Source: Clostridium_S neuense (GTDB lineage Bacteria > Bacillota > Clostridia > Clostridiales > Clostridiaceae). Taken from it: 64,000 nt of DNA. Below are positions 26,616 to 35,964 of this stretch, piece after piece; positions within the stretch are counted from its first letter, which is position 1, and each line of letters begins with the position of its first letter. The position numbers and the translations under genes are program-made. Where the stretch lies: the NCBI RefSeq assembly GCF_045310695.1, contig NZ_JBJIAA010000002.1:124001-188000 (forward strand). The letters are read 5' to 3'. The notes beneath the pieces are model-generated. The model made no database searches. It had not been told where the DNA came from and was given only the letters and a program-made list of their open reading frames with translations.

Positions 26616-27358
26616 TATACATACTCCTCCGGTTTAAAAATAATTTGGCATAGTATTATACAGATTAATGCTGCAAACAGGGTTACAACTATGCTTGGCA
26701 AATATATGCTAAAGTCATTATCATAAATTATTTGAAAAGCGCACTGTGTAATCCATCTTAAAGGAGATATGTTAGATAAAGCTTCAAAGTTTTTTCCAAG
26801 GGTTGCTATAGGAAAAAATACACCACCTAGAAAAACGAATATTAAAATAGGAATTTGCATTACTCCATTCGCACCTTGTTCACTTTTAAATATGCAGCAA
26901 AAGAGCACACCAAGGCAGGAACCAAAAAAGGAAAGTACATTGATTAAAAATATAATATACAATATATTTTTACCACCAAAATTAATATTTAAAATATATT
27001 GGCCCGCAAGCATTATAACTGCATATGAAACTGCCCCGACAACATAACTGGCTATAATTTTAGATAAATATATTTCGGCCTTAGAAACAGGAGCATACAC
27101 TATTCTTGTATTCCCCTTTCGAACGCTTTCCTCAAGAAATACATTTGTTGCCGTCATAGAAATCATAAGTCCCATAAAAATCATAAGTGTAACACCATAA
27201 TAATCATAGGAAGTTATATTTTCCGAACCATATCCACTTCTTGTAATAAACCCAATAATTGCAATCATTATTACAGGAAATATGGTATTTATAATTAATA
27301 ACATAGGATTTTTAAGAGTATTTTTTATATCAAATTTAACTATATTTATAAAATTCAT
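26615..27358 (-). CDS. ABC-2 type transporter permease (first subunit)
   Basis: A 247-residue permease with six membrane segments and the short ABC-2 form. It contains the conserved EESVRKGNTRIVYAPVSKAEI coupling region and a GGVFFPIATL segment near the last helices. The ATG at 27358 follows AGGGGCG and lies ten bases after the ATPase stop. It overlaps the next permease by one base. The role is as partner in the MarR-regulated exporter. Confidence 0.9.
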   Translation of the reverse strand: MNFINIVKFDIKNTLKNPMLLIINTIFPVIMIAIIGFITRSGYGSENITSYDYYGVTLMIFMGLMISMTATNVFLEESVRKGNTRIVYAPVSKAEIYLSKIIASYVVGAVSYAVIMLAGQYILNINFGGKNILYIIFLINVLSFFGSCLGVLFCCIFKSEQGANGVMQIPILIFVFLGGVFFPIATLGKNFEALSNISPLRWITQCAFQIIYDNDFSIYLPSIVVTLFAALICIILCQIIFKPEEYV

Positions 27359-27368
27359 GTTTTCGCCC

Positions 27369-28307
27369 CTAATCTCTCAATTTTTTTCCTGTTAACTCTA
27401 AAAATACAGTTTCTAAAGAAGCTTCTGCACTTGTCATTCCCTCAATGGTACAATCTGTTTTAGATATTTCTGATATTATTTCATTAAAGTTGTTTTTAGA
27501 TTTCTGTGCAGTTATATTTACTGAATTTTCTGATATTTTTATTTTTAATACGCCTTCAATCTTCTTAAGTTCCTCTACCTTTATCTTATTTATATCGCTA
27601 ACCCTAAGAAAATAAGTTATTTGGTCATCTACTTCCTTTTTTAGTTCTTCTTTTGTACCCTCTGCAATAATTTTTCCTTCATTCATGATTATAATTCTAT
27701 CTGAAATTGCCTCTACCTCTTCCATGTAGTGAGTAGAATAAATTATAGTTGCACCATTTTTTCTAAGCTTTTTTATTGACTCTAATATATGATTTCTCGA
27801 TTGAGGGTCAATTCCAACTGTAGGTTCATCCATAATAATAAGCTTGGGCTTATGAGCAATGGCACAGGCTATATTAAGTCTTCTCTTCATCCCTCCTGAG
27901 AAAGTCTTTGGCTTGTCATCCTTTCTATCATAAAGTGCCACTAACTCAAGGGCTTCTTTCACACTATCTTCAAGCTGTTTACCCTTTAATTTATATAAGC
28001 TTGCAAAGAATCTTACATTTGCTTCAGCTGAAATTTCCTCGTAAATAGCTAAATCCTGTGGAACTATTCCAATTCCATATTTTATAGCCTTAGCATACTT
28101 TTTTAGATCCTTTCCCAATATATTTACCTCACCAGTATCAGCCTTCAATATAGTAGCTAAAATATTAATAGTTGTACTTTTTCCAGCTCCATTTGGTCCA
28201 AGAAGTCCAAGTATTTCACCCTCCTTTACTTCAAAATTTATGCCTTTAACACCTTTATTTCCATCATAAACTTTTTTTAAATTCTTAACTGTAAGAGCAT
28301 TATTCAT
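27369..28307 (-). CDS. ABC transporter ATP-binding protein (drug/multidrug type)
   Basis: The ATPase domain has Walker A GPNGAGKST, signature TFSGGMKRRLNIACAIA, Walker B LIIMDEPTVGIDPQS and H-loop STHYMEE. A C-terminal extension of about 90 residues is typical of the DrrA/CcmA group. The ATG at 28307 follows GGAGG and overlaps the marR stop by eight bases, so expression is coupled to the regulator. It energises the two ABC-2 permeases downstream. Confidence 0.93.
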   Translation of the reverse strand: MNNALTVKNLKKVYDGNKGVKGINFEVKEGEILGLLGPNGAGKSTTINILATILKADTGEVNILGKDLKKYAKAIKYGIGIVPQDLAIYEEISAEANVRFFASLYKLKGKQLEDSVKEALELVALYDRKDDKPKTFSGGMKRRLNIACAIAHKPKLIIMDEPTVGIDPQSRNHILESIKKLRKNGATIIYSTHYMEEVEAISDRIIIMNEGKIIAEGTKEELKKEVDDQITYFLRVSDINKIKVEELKKIEGVLKIKISENSVNITAQKSKNNFNEIISEISKTDCTIEGMTSAEASLETVFLELTGKKLRD

Positions 28308-28884
28308 TTTTATTTCCTCCATTCCTTATTCTCCCAAACACCTCTGCCATCTCTCTAGCTTCTCTTTCTATTTGCTTTTCATCAATGCCTACTCTACCAT
28401 CTATATCTTCCTCAAAACCATCCATCTCTTCACCATCAAAACGGTATAACTTCTTTAAAAGTATCCATAGTATTTCCATTTCTTCTTTTGTAAGAGTTCT
28501 TGAAAACTCTGCAAAAAAACATATACTTTCTTTTCCAGCCTCTGTAATCGCTTGTTGTCCCTCTTCTGTAACTGTCACATTTACAGCACGTTTATCACTT
28601 TTACTAGGTGTTGTAACCACGTAGCCCTTTTTCTCTAATATTGTTATAATCTGTTTTACACTTTGCTTCGTAGTTCCTAGCTTTTTAGCAATATTATTAA
28701 GCGTTGGTTCTTCATTTCTCAAATGATAAATAGCTATTATAGCCATAATCTGTCTTGAGGTTAATTTATGAAGATACTTAGCTTCTTTTGCCTGCATTTT
28801 ATTTGTAAGCGAAAAAATAGTTGCATAAATTTGCTGTGTCAAAAATATTTCTCTGTAATTATCTATATCTTTAATATTATTCAT
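28300..28884 (-). CDS. MarR-family transcriptional regulator
   Basis: The 194-residue protein has a winged helix (LTSRQIMAIIAIYH ... NIAKKLGTTKQSVKQIITILEKKGYV) with the basic wing PSKSDKRAVNVTVTEEG. It ends in an acidic and charged tail longer than usual (about 45 residues). As first gene of the exporter operon it is most likely the autorepressor. Operator-like palindromes overlap its -35 and start region. The start follows GGAGGG. Confidence 0.92.
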   Translation of the reverse strand: MNNIKDIDNYREIFLTQQIYATIFSLTNKMQAKEAKYLHKLTSRQIMAIIAIYHLRNEEPTLNNIAKKLGTTKQSVKQIITILEKKGYVVTTPSKSDKRAVNVTVTEEGQQAITEAGKESICFFAEFSRTLTKEEMEILWILLKKLYRFDGEEMDGFEEDIDGRVGIDEKQIEREAREMAEVFGRIRNGGNKNE

Positions 28885-28902
28885 GAAAAATCCCTCCGGA
28901 GA

Positions 28903-28965
28903 ATAGTCAATGTACTGACTATTATTATAGTATCATCCTATTTAAAAAAAGTCAATATACTGTCC
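28903..28965 (-). promoter_or_regulatory. marR operon promoter with two operator-like sites
   Basis: On the minus strand TTGACT (28950-28955) and TACTAT (28927-28932) are 17 bp apart. Site 1, ATAGTCA...TGACTAT (28903-28922), lies at the transcription start. Site 2, GTCAATATACTGTC (28951-28964), overlaps the -35. This is the classic layout for an autorepressed MarR operon. Confidence 0.65.
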
Positions 28966-29048
28966 TTTTAAAATATACAATAAAATACGGTTGACTTTTT
29001 TCTCTGCTTAGGTAAATGCTTATATTTTATATGTTTTAATCTATATTG

Positions 29049-29172
29049 GACAGTATAATATAATGCAATAAATATATTGATTCTTTAAAGTTTTTATTTT
29101 CTAACGCTTAATTAAGACAATATGTTGTCATTTTCTATATTTAATGCGCAAATTTTAAGACAGTATTCTGTC
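29049..29172. promoter_or_regulatory. distal copies of the MarR operator-like motif
   Basis: GACAGTATAATATA (29049-29062), GACAATATGTTGTC (29116-29129) and GACAGTATTCTGTC (29159-29172) repeat the motif found at the marR promoter. The last two are perfect at their GACA/TGTC ends. No gene is visible between 28885 and 29299, so this stretch appears purely regulatory. Confidence 0.5.
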
Positions 29173-29254
29173 CTTTTTTAGCTTTTCAAACAGTCATTTT
29201 TACTTATTGTATCATTGTAATCCAATTAAAGCCATTATCTATCTGCATAAAAAG

Positions 29255-29284
29255 AATCACCATATGCTGCTTACTGCGGTGATT
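29255..29284 (-). terminator. terminator after the zinc-ribbon methyltransferase gene
   Basis: AATCACC and GGTGATT arms (29255-29261, 29278-29284) flank a 16-nt loop. T-rich sequence lies on both sides. It is 15 bases downstream of the methyltransferase stop. Confidence 0.6.
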
Positions 29285-29298
29285 TTTTATCTAACTTA

Positions 29299-29955
29299 TT
29301 ATTTGTTAGCTCTAATAAAATATCCATATTTATACCAATCTAAATACTCAAGCTTAACCTTCCAGCCTCTTTTCACATATTCCTCGGCAATTTGTTCTGG
29401 TTTAAGCTTGTTTTTCATTCTGGTGTTTTCCTCCATATACCAACCCATTTGCCTTACACCCTTATTAACAAATTTAGTTACATCCTCAAAATATTTGTCA
29501 GTATCTTCAATAAACATAAATACATCTCTGCTAACAAGAAAATCTACACTTCCACTTCCAAAATAGCCGTCAAGTTCATTAATATCGGCTTCAATAAACT
29601 GAAATTTTCTTTTATCAATATCAGCTAAATCTTTTTTACATTGAGTATCAAAATCCAAGCCATAAATTTTCTCTATTTTATTTTGATTTATCAAAAATCT
29701 ACTTAAAAAACCACTACCACAACCTAAATCTATAATTTTTCCATACAAGTCATTATAATATGAGTAAATTTTATTATTGTAAAACTCCTCAGCACTCTCT
29801 TTATCTATCATAAGGCTTTTACCACACTTATTACATTTCATTTTAATCGTAAAACTTGTATCTATCCATGGATGATTTTCATTTTGAAGAATACTACATT
29901 CATTTCCACATTCACAATAAGTTCCCCATACAATAAATTTATTATCTTTAAGCAT
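29299..29955 (-). CDS. SAM-dependent methyltransferase with N-terminal cysteine cluster
   Basis: The 218-residue protein begins with a zinc-ribbon-like region holding CECGNEC and CNKCGK. A class I methyltransferase fold follows, with motif I IIDLGCGSGFLSRFL, an acidic residue after strand 2 (YGLDFD) and motif VDFLVSRDVFMFIEDTD. It should use S-adenosylmethionine, but the acceptor is unknown. The start follows GGAGTTGAG. It is monocistronic, with a terminator downstream. The first cysteine cluster suggests structural zinc. Confidence 0.82.
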   Translation of the reverse strand: MLKDNKFIVWGTYCECGNECSILQNENHPWIDTSFTIKMKCNKCGKSLMIDKESAEEFYNNKIYSYYNDLYGKIIDLGCGSGFLSRFLINQNKIEKIYGLDFDTQCKKDLADIDKRKFQFIEADINELDGYFGSGSVDFLVSRDVFMFIEDTDKYFEDVTKFVNKGVRQMGWYMEENTRMKNKLKPEQIAEEYVKRGWKVKLEYLDWYKYGYFIRANK

Positions 29956-30106
29956 ATTTATCTCAACTCCTATGCAATTGTCTATATTATTATATTGTGC
30001 TGATAAATAAATTAAAATTATTTATTAGCTAAAATATTAGCATATGAATAACTTCCTCAATTTTGTGTCACTCTACTATATATAACTTAAATTTGGAGTG
30101 ATACCA

Positions 30107-30826
30107 TTGAATGAAGGGCTCGTAGTCTTTGTAAGAGCAATTATGGCTTTTTTATCGTTATTAATATTTACAGAGCTTTTAGGAAAAAAACAAATCTCCC
30201 AGCTAACCTCCTTTGATTATATATTAGGAATTACAATTGGATCTATAGCCGGAAGCATGACAACCGATTTATCAAGCATGGCTTGGCCTCATTGGGTTGG
30301 ACTTTTCACTTGGATAACTGCAGGTCTATCAGTTGATTTTCTCACAACAAAATCAAGAACTGCTGCAAGATACATAGAAGGAGAACCGGTTATAATAATA
30401 ATGAATGGCAAAATATTAGAAAAAAACATGCGCAAATTAAGGTACACTGCTTCAAATCTTCAACAGCAGCTGCGCTGCAAGGATATATTTGATATAAGTG
30501 AAGTCCAATTTGCAGTGTTAGAAGCAAACGGTGAGCTTTCTGTTTTAAAAAATCCTGAATTGCAGCCTGTAACTGCAAAAGATATGAACATTCCACCAGC
30601 TAAAACCGGAATAGGCATAGATTTAATTTATGATGGTATTGTAGTAGATTTAAATTTAAAACAGGTTAATCGAAACCGAAAATGGCTTAAATCAGAGCTA
30701 AAAAAGCAAGGTATAAATGACCCTTCCGAAGTTTTCTTAGCCACCCTTGAAGCTTCCGGCACCCTATATGTAGATAAATTCAAAGATAAGATAAATAAAA
30801 ATGATAATTTTAAAGGTCCATACTGA
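30107..30826 (+). CDS. DUF421 family membrane protein (YetF-like)
   Basis: Three N-terminal membrane segments (about 7-25, 36-55, 62-80) precede two cytoplasmic-type domains of the DUF421/YetF family. Landmarks are ELLGKKQISQLTSFDYILGITIGSIA, RYIEGEPVIIIMNGKILEKNM and DISEVQFAVLEANGELSVLKN. The start is taken as TTG at 30107 because GGAG lies eight bases upstream; a GTG three codons earlier overlaps it. Members are often paired with a small DUF4363 protein, as here. Bacillus relatives influence spore or membrane traits, but the function is not settled. Confidence 0.88.
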   Translation: MNEGLVVFVRAIMAFLSLLIFTELLGKKQISQLTSFDYILGITIGSIAGSMTTDLSSMAWPHWVGLFTWITAGLSVDFLTTKSRTAARYIEGEPVIIIMNGKILEKNMRKLRYTASNLQQQLRCKDIFDISEVQFAVLEANGELSVLKNPELQPVTAKDMNIPPAKTGIGIDLIYDGIVVDLNLKQVNRNRKWLKSELKKQGINDPSEVFLATLEASGTLYVDKFKDKINKNDNFKGPY

Positions 30827-30841
30827 AATGGAGGATGCATA

Positions 30842-31207
30842 ATGAAGAAATTATTCAATCTAGTTGTTCCGGTGCTTATTTTAGTACTTTCTCTGTTAAT
30901 TATGCTCAGTGGTTCATTCCTAAAAAGGCCCAGAGGCGATTATGATAATGTCATAAAAAATATTGATACAACCACAAAAGCCGTATTATCAGAAGATTGG
31001 AAGCTTGCAGACCAAAATACACAAAAATTAGATTCTTCCTGGAAAACTATTGTTAAACGCATTCAATTTAGCAGTGAGAGAACTGAAATAAACAACATTT
31101 CCTTAAGCATCGCTCGTCTTAAAGCCTCAATTATTGCTAAGGATAAATCTTCTGCATTAATAGAACTAAACTCGGCAAAAGAACATTGGGAAGACTTAGG
31201 GAAGTAA
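30842..31207 (+). CDS. DUF4363 family protein
   Basis: A 121-residue protein with one N-terminal membrane segment (LVVPVLILVLSLLIMLSG) and a helical domain outside the membrane, characteristic of DUF4363. It starts 15 bases after the DUF421 gene behind GGAGG, so both are one operon and probably one membrane complex. Function is unknown. A family-2 repeat begins a few bases past the stop. Confidence 0.82.
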   Translation: MKKLFNLVVPVLILVLSLLIMLSGSFLKRPRGDYDNVIKNIDTTTKAVLSEDWKLADQNTQKLDSSWKTIVKRIQFSSERTEINNISLSIARLKASIIAKDKSSALIELNSAKEHWEDLGK

Positions 31208-31209
31208 AA

Positions 31210-31540
31210 AAAATGCTCAGTAACAATGCTTCATCACATTAAAAAATTTCTATAAATCTAAGCCTCAAAAATCATAAAATCCTAAGAGTTTTCAATAACT
31301 CGCCTATGGCTCAAACAAATTTAAAACTCTAAGTATTTTATGATTTTTGAGGCAAGATTTATTAGAACTTTTTTAAACTGTTCCTTCAGCATTGTTACTT
31401 CGCTCCCACGGTAGTGCAAGGAAAAAATTCCTCCGTAACTACGGAATTTTAGGCATGAATCTTTGCAGCCCGTTTTACTACGAAAAATAATTTAATGGGC
31501 ATTGCCCAAACCTATATTAGAAGATTTTTTGTAATGAAAT
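31210..31540. repeat. family-2 palindromic element, copy f
   Basis: The left end reads CAGTAACAATGCTTCATCAC, then arms meet at the apex TTTCAATAACTCGC...GGCTCAAAC. The right arm ends in AGCATTGTTACTTCGC and the hairpin ATTCCTCCGT...ACGGAAT. A reversed ATGGGC...GCCCAAACC module lies at about 31495-31514. No gene is visible between 31208 and 31602. Confidence 0.75.
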
Positions 31541-31602
31541 GGAAAAAAATCAACCTTCACTGTTTACCGAAGGTAAATTCTTTCGTTATGCGTTAATTCG
31601 CA

Positions 31603-32472
31603 TTATTTTGCAAGTATCTCTGTACCTTTTTCGGTTACAAGAATCGTATGTTCCCATTGGGCTGAAAGAGAACCATCAGCTGTAAGAACGGTCCATCCAT
31701 CATCTTCATCTATAAATATCTCATGTCCTCCTGCATTTATCATTGGTTCAATTGTAAACACCATACCAGGCGCCAAAATCATTCCTGTTCCCTTTTTTCC
31801 TGCATGACAAACAAAAGGATCTTCGTGAATATCTATTCCAACTCCATGCCCTCCAAATTCTCTAACTACTGAGAAGCCTTGGCTTTCTGCATATTGCTGG
31901 ACTGCAGCACCTATATCGCCTAAAAATCCCCAGGGTTTAACTGCTTCCAAACCTTTTTTTAGACATTCTCTAGTTACTTCAACTAATTTTTTAGCATCTT
32001 CACTTACTTCACCAATCATAAACATTCTTGAAGCATCAGAATAATATCCATTTAATATAGTTGTGGCATCTACATTCACTATATCCCCACTTTTAAGTAT
32101 TACATCCTTACTTGGTATTCCATGACATACTACATTATTTATAGATGTGCAAATACTCTTAGGATACCCCTCATAATTAAGCGTTGCTGGAATTCCACCA
32201 TTATCAGTAGTATACTCATAAGCTAATTTATCTATTTCCTCTGTTGTCATACCTTCTTTAATATTTTTACTAACTAAATCTAAAAGACCATCGTTAATTT
32301 TGGCACTTTGCCTTATTCCCTCAATTTGTTCTTCATTTTTTATCATCTCTCTACTTGGAACCGTATAGCCATGTCTTTTTAATCTTTTTAATCTCTCATC
32401 AAATTCCAAATGACATTTTTTATATTTTAGTCCACTTTTACACCAACATAAATCATTTCTACTTAATTTCAT
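31603..32472 (-). CDS. map: type I methionine aminopeptidase with SEC-C zinc motif
   Basis: The enzyme removes initiator methionine from nascent proteins. The first 25 residues carry a SEC-C zinc motif (Cys9, Cys11, Cys20, His21), used in relatives for ribosome or partner binding. The pita-bread catalytic domain has its five metal ligands in VNVDATTILNGYYSDASRMF (two Asp), GGHGVGIDIHEDP (His), TIEPM (Glu) and QWEHT (Glu). Length of 289 residues matches the SEC-C containing clostridial form. The start follows GGAG. It probably supplements a standard map gene in the ribosomal-protein cluster elsewhere. Confidence 0.95.
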   Translation of the reverse strand: MKLSRNDLCWCKSGLKYKKCHLEFDERLKRLKRHGYTVPSREMIKNEEQIEGIRQSAKINDGLLDLVSKNIKEGMTTEEIDKLAYEYTTDNGGIPATLNYEGYPKSICTSINNVVCHGIPSKDVILKSGDIVNVDATTILNGYYSDASRMFMIGEVSEDAKKLVEVTRECLKKGLEAVKPWGFLGDIGAAVQQYAESQGFSVVREFGGHGVGIDIHEDPFVCHAGKKGTGMILAPGMVFTIEPMINAGGHEIFIDEDDGWTVLTADGSLSAQWEHTILVTEKGTEILAK

Positions 32473-32559
32473 AATATTATCTCCATACTCTAATAAATTT
32501 TATAATCGTAATAAAAACAGTTAATATATTTTATGTAGTTTTCAATTATATGGTTCTCT

Positions 32560-33240
32560 TCACTTCACTTCCCCACCATGAAAATAACACTCATAGGTTT
32601 TATTATCATTGAAATAGATTTCTTCATATCCTTGAAACCATTTAAAATCTCCATTGATTATGCAGTGATACTTATACTGTCCTCTTTGATACATAATCGG
32701 ACCTCTATAAGGATTGTCTTTAGGCACTAATCTTAATGCCTCCTTTAAAAAACTTCCTGAAAATTCATCACTTAAAACCCTGCCTGCGTAATTCATTGAC
32801 CAAAATGGCACATCTTTTTTCCACAAAGCTTCTTCTCCTAAAAACTTTTCTCCACCTAAATATGTATCAATATACTTTAAGTCCCCTTCTACATACTGAA
32901 GATCATGAGAATTAGGTCTTGAAGCTTTAGTTTCTTCGCCTGCTGCCGCATATGTAGACTTCTTAGCTTTTATCAGAAAATCTATAATTCCTTCTTCTTC
33001 AAAATTAACTTCATTCCTTTTTATACTTAAATGACAATTTTCTTCATAATCATTAACTAATTCATCAATACTAACTTTGAAAAACTCACTTAGGGCAATT
33101 AGCTTTGCAATATCCGGATAGGACTGACCTACTTCCCATTTTGCTACAGCCTGCCTCGATATTCCTAAAACTTCAGCTAATTTTTCTTGTGATAGTCCTC
33201 GTGATTTTCTGAGTGTTTGTAATTGTTTTTGAAAACTCAT
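32560..33240 (-). CDS. XRE-family regulator with C-terminal DUF5680-type domain
   Basis: The N-terminal helix-turn-helix (about residues 4-58) reads LQTLRKSRGLSQEKLAEVLGISRQ and is a textbook Cro/CI type. The C-terminal 130 residues (IIDFLIKAKKSTYAAAGEE, then GEKFLGEEALWKKDVPFWSMNYAGR) match a domain of unknown function, DUF5680, that probably binds a ligand. The ATG at 33240 follows GAGGTG; a GTG three codons upstream overlaps that site. It stands alone and the target genes are not evident. Confidence 0.88.
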   Translation of the reverse strand: MSFQKQLQTLRKSRGLSQEKLAEVLGISRQAVAKWEVGQSYPDIAKLIALSEFFKVSIDELVNDYEENCHLSIKRNEVNFEEEGIIDFLIKAKKSTYAAAGEETKASRPNSHDLQYVEGDLKYIDTYLGGEKFLGEEALWKKDVPFWSMNYAGRVLSDEFSGSFLKEALRLVPKDNPYRGPIMYQRGQYKYHCIINGDFKWFQGYEEIYFNDNKTYECYFHGGEVK

Positions 33241-33440
33241 TTTTTTCACCTCTAAAATCAGTATACAACAATATTATCATATTTCTACCAATCAAACATA
33301 ACAAAACTGACAACTAATGGTTGCTTTCTATTTTTGTAACACAACGTTAAATTCCTCCTGTTTACTTTTAATATTCGGTTATTTAACAAATACCTCTAAA
33401 CAAATATTTAAAATAATCATTTTTTAAAACCAAGTTTATC

Positions 33441-33475
33441 AAAAAAAGGCACCAATCAATAGTGCCTCCTTTTTT
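33441..33475 (-). terminator. terminator of the LytTR operon
   Basis: AGGCAC...GTGCCT arms (33448-33453, 33462-33467) are flanked by A-rich and T-rich runs. Its position 20-50 bases downstream of the lipoprotein gene on the minus strand makes it the likely operon end. Confidence 0.7.
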
Positions 33476-33496
33476 ACTGATGGTCAATTAGCCTAT

Positions 33497-33898
33497 CTAC
33501 TTAATATAAATTCCTTCCAGTTTCATATTTTTATTGTAAGACAATGTAAGCTGAACATTTCTATTATCGTATTTTGCAACAGCCACAACTATAGCTATTC
33601 CATCTTTTTCTTGAAATACTATTTTTGATATAGAATGATACTTTCCAATACTTCCAAGATTAGTCCAAGCTTTTTTTATGCTGCTTGATATTGAAGCTGC
33701 TGACATTTTAGCTTTAACTTTTTCATCCATTTCACCTGCAATATCATCATACTTTCCATTGTTTAAATTATCTATAACCTTTTCTGTTGCTGCCTTCAAC
33801 TTAGCTTCACTATAATTACTGCTAAGTTTAGCGGCTCCACATCCTCCTAACATCATTATGCACAAAGCTATAGCTAAAAATTTAAATAGTTTTTTCAT
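33497..33898 (-). CDS. small lipoprotein with DUF3887-like domain
   Basis: The 133-residue product has a lipoprotein signal with lipobox MLGGC (Cys20). It continues with a small alpha/beta domain resembling the NTF2-like DUF3887 family (NLNNGKYDDIAGEMDEKVKAKM, then WTNLGSIGKYHSISK). It would be anchored on the outer face of the membrane. The start lies inside the 3' end of the membrane protease gene (17-bp overlap), so it is translationally coupled to it. Its role in the operon is unknown. Confidence 0.75.
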   Translation of the reverse strand: MKKLFKFLAIALCIMMLGGCGAAKLSSNYSEAKLKAATEKVIDNLNNGKYDDIAGEMDEKVKAKMSAASISSSIKKAWTNLGSIGKYHSISKIVFQEKDGIAIVVAVAKYDNRNVQLTLSYNKNMKLEGIYIK

Positions 33899-34634
33899 TT
33901 AAAACTCCATCTCCCTTAAACAATTTTTTACATTTTACAGCGAAAATAAAAAGTGCTGTACCCCAAATTACACACCAAAGTTCAACTAAATAAAAGCTCG
34001 CTCCTAATGCTGTTAAAATACCTGCAGCTGAATCAAAAACTCCATGAATTAATATAGCTAATGCTAAATATCTTTTCTTCGCTACTTTTATTCCGTACAA
34101 AACTATTAAAGTTGCCCCAACATGAAAAGCTATTGCAAATACCCTTTCAAATCCACCAATTAATACATTTACAGCTGTAACTGAACTATCTAAAGCTGCA
34201 CTAGAATTAATAATTTTAATTAGCTCATTAACCATGCCAGCTCCAACTAAAAGCATGGCCTCTATTCCCCCATGCCCCATTCCAAATGCAACTCCACTTT
34301 CCCATGTCACCTTTCTTTTACCTTTAAGAATAGTTTTAAACCCAATAAATCTGGCAGTCTCTTCAAATAATCCAGCAGTAAAGCCTAAAAACAAGCTGTA
34401 AATTAAAGTATATGAAGTTTCCATGACAAGATACCAATCCATATTAGGCAAAACATAGTTTAATATTGGTATTCTTAAAATCATTTGAGATATAACAAAT
34501 GCGCAAACACCACCAAAGTAAAACTTTATGTCTTCTCTTCTACTCACTATAAGATAAACAAGATATCCAAGGGGTATTCCAAAACAAATTAAAATACCTA
34601 TAATAATTGACATTACTAAAATACAACTATTCAC
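33882..34634 (-). CDS. YhfC-family putative intramembrane metalloprotease
   Basis: About seven membrane segments in 250 residues. Conserved polar motifs within membrane helices are EETARFIGF (Glu-Glu), GHGGIEA, FHVGATLIV and HGVFDS, giving the Glu/His set seen in YhfC and related Abi/CPBP-like membrane proteases. The start appears to be GTG at 34634, seven bases after AGGAG. It lies ten bases after the GHKL kinase gene. The neighbours suggest it cleaves or protects against a peptide signal in this system, but that is inference. Confidence 0.8.
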   Translation of the reverse strand: MNSCILVMSIIIGILICFGIPLGYLVYLIVSRREDIKFYFGGVCAFVISQMILRIPILNYVLPNMDWYLVMETSYTLIYSLFLGFTAGLFEETARFIGFKTILKGKRKVTWESGVAFGMGHGGIEAMLLVGAGMVNELIKIINSSAALDSSVTAVNVLIGGFERVFAIAFHVGATLIVLYGIKVAKKRYLALAILIHGVFDSAAGILTALGASFYLVELWCVIWGTALFIFAVKCKKLFKGDGVLNEKTI

Positions 34635-34644
34635 ATTATCACTC

Positions 34645-35952
34645 CTAACTTACAGGAATAACTATATTCACTTTAAATACTTTATCTTTATAATCTATCC
34701 TCATATTTCCTTCATATTTATTTAAAGTCATCCTCACATTCTCAAGTCCAAGCCCTTTATGATTTTTTTTAGTTGATTTAAAATTTTCTTTTACTTTTAT
34801 AGGTTCCCTATCCGCTCTATTACTTAAGTTTATTACTATAAAGTCATTAAACCTATCTACCTTCAAAAATATACTTTTATCCTCAGAAGCATTTTTAGCT
34901 CCATCAATAGCGTTGTCAAGTAAATTAGAAAATACAGTAGTTAAGTCTATATCCTTTATAAAATCTAAATCTACATCTCCTATTTTGCAATTCATATTTA
35001 TATTAAATTGTTCAGCTTTTGAAAGCTTATCATTGATTATGATATTTAGCACTCTATTGCTGGTATAATATTTTTGAACAAATCTATCAAACATCTTGTA
35101 CATATCCTCAGCATAATTTTTTGCCTCTTCATTTTCTCTTTGCTCATACAGCTCTTCTATTGTCTGCATATGATTTTTAATATCATGAATAATTTTTCTA
35201 GAGCTTTTGTATTTGCTTTCCAAATTGTTATAATACTCATACTGCATTTTAGCCTGTTCATCATAGAGCATAAGCTCATTTTTTAACTTGTTATTATTTG
35301 ATACTGCCTCAAAAACATTTGTTATATATACATTTAAAGCAATAATTGAAATTATATTTACTATAATCAAAATTATATCTTCTAAAGACATATAGGTTTG
35401 AATGTACATAAGCAGCGTTGTACTATAAAACATGCTGAATACAGGCAGCACTAAAAAATTAAGTAATTGCACAGTTGTTATCATTTCTAACTTTTTTCTT
35501 CTATAAAAAACTATTCCAAGTCTTGCCGCACTAAGATTAGCAAGCTGAATAACTACAGAATTTGTTATAATAAATGTATTAACACTATAAAAATTAATAT
35601 TAAATTGCTGGCACAATATGTTGAACAAATAGCTTACTACTATCTGAAAACATCCTAAAAGCACAATAAAAATACCGTAATAAAAAATGTATATTTTCTT
35701 ATTGTTATAGAGAAAATGTCCAGCTATAACTGCTGCAACTATATTTATGAGAAATCCAGCAAATTGTCCGCAAAAGGTCCCTGCCAAAATAATCACTACT
35801 GTAAAAGCAATATATCCAAACACATAAACATATTTTTTATAATAGAGATTTCTTTTCAGGCTGCTCATAAAATAGAAAATTATATAAGTTGAGAACAACC
35901 CTAATACGATTGATATTATTTGCTCTAATATTGTTATTGAATCATTTAACAT
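34645..35952 (-). CDS. GHKL-type sensor histidine kinase (AgrC-like)
   Basis: The N-terminal half has about six membrane segments (residues 8-210). A coiled-coil dimerisation helix with the phospho-acceptor motif RKIIHDIKNHMQTIEELY follows. The C-terminal GHKL ATPase has SNLLDNAIDGA and KGLGLENV. This is the AgrC/ComD plan used for peptide signals. The ATG at 35952 follows GGAGG, and a longer frame from 35964 overlaps that site. Its partner regulator lies 12 bases upstream. No agrB or agrD-like gene is found in the window. Confidence 0.9.
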   Translation of the reverse strand: MLNDSITILEQIISIVLGLFSTYIIFYFMSSLKRNLYYKKYVYVFGYIAFTVVIILAGTFCGQFAGFLINIVAAVIAGHFLYNNKKIYIFYYGIFIVLLGCFQIVVSYLFNILCQQFNINFYSVNTFIITNSVVIQLANLSAARLGIVFYRRKKLEMITTVQLLNFLVLPVFSMFYSTTLLMYIQTYMSLEDIILIIVNIISIIALNVYITNVFEAVSNNNKLKNELMLYDEQAKMQYEYYNNLESKYKSSRKIIHDIKNHMQTIEELYEQRENEEAKNYAEDMYKMFDRFVQKYYTSNRVLNIIINDKLSKAEQFNINMNCKIGDVDLDFIKDIDLTTVFSNLLDNAIDGAKNASEDKSIFLKVDRFNDFIVINLSNRADREPIKVKENFKSTKKNHKGLGLENVRMTLNKYEGNMRIDYKDKVFKVNIVIPVS

Positions 35953-35964
35953 AAGTGCCTCCAT

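Noticed and set aside
29207..29628. Two overlapping open frames antisense to the methyltransferase gene
   Set aside because: The minus-strand product has clear methyltransferase motifs and a ribosome site; the plus-strand frames have neither.
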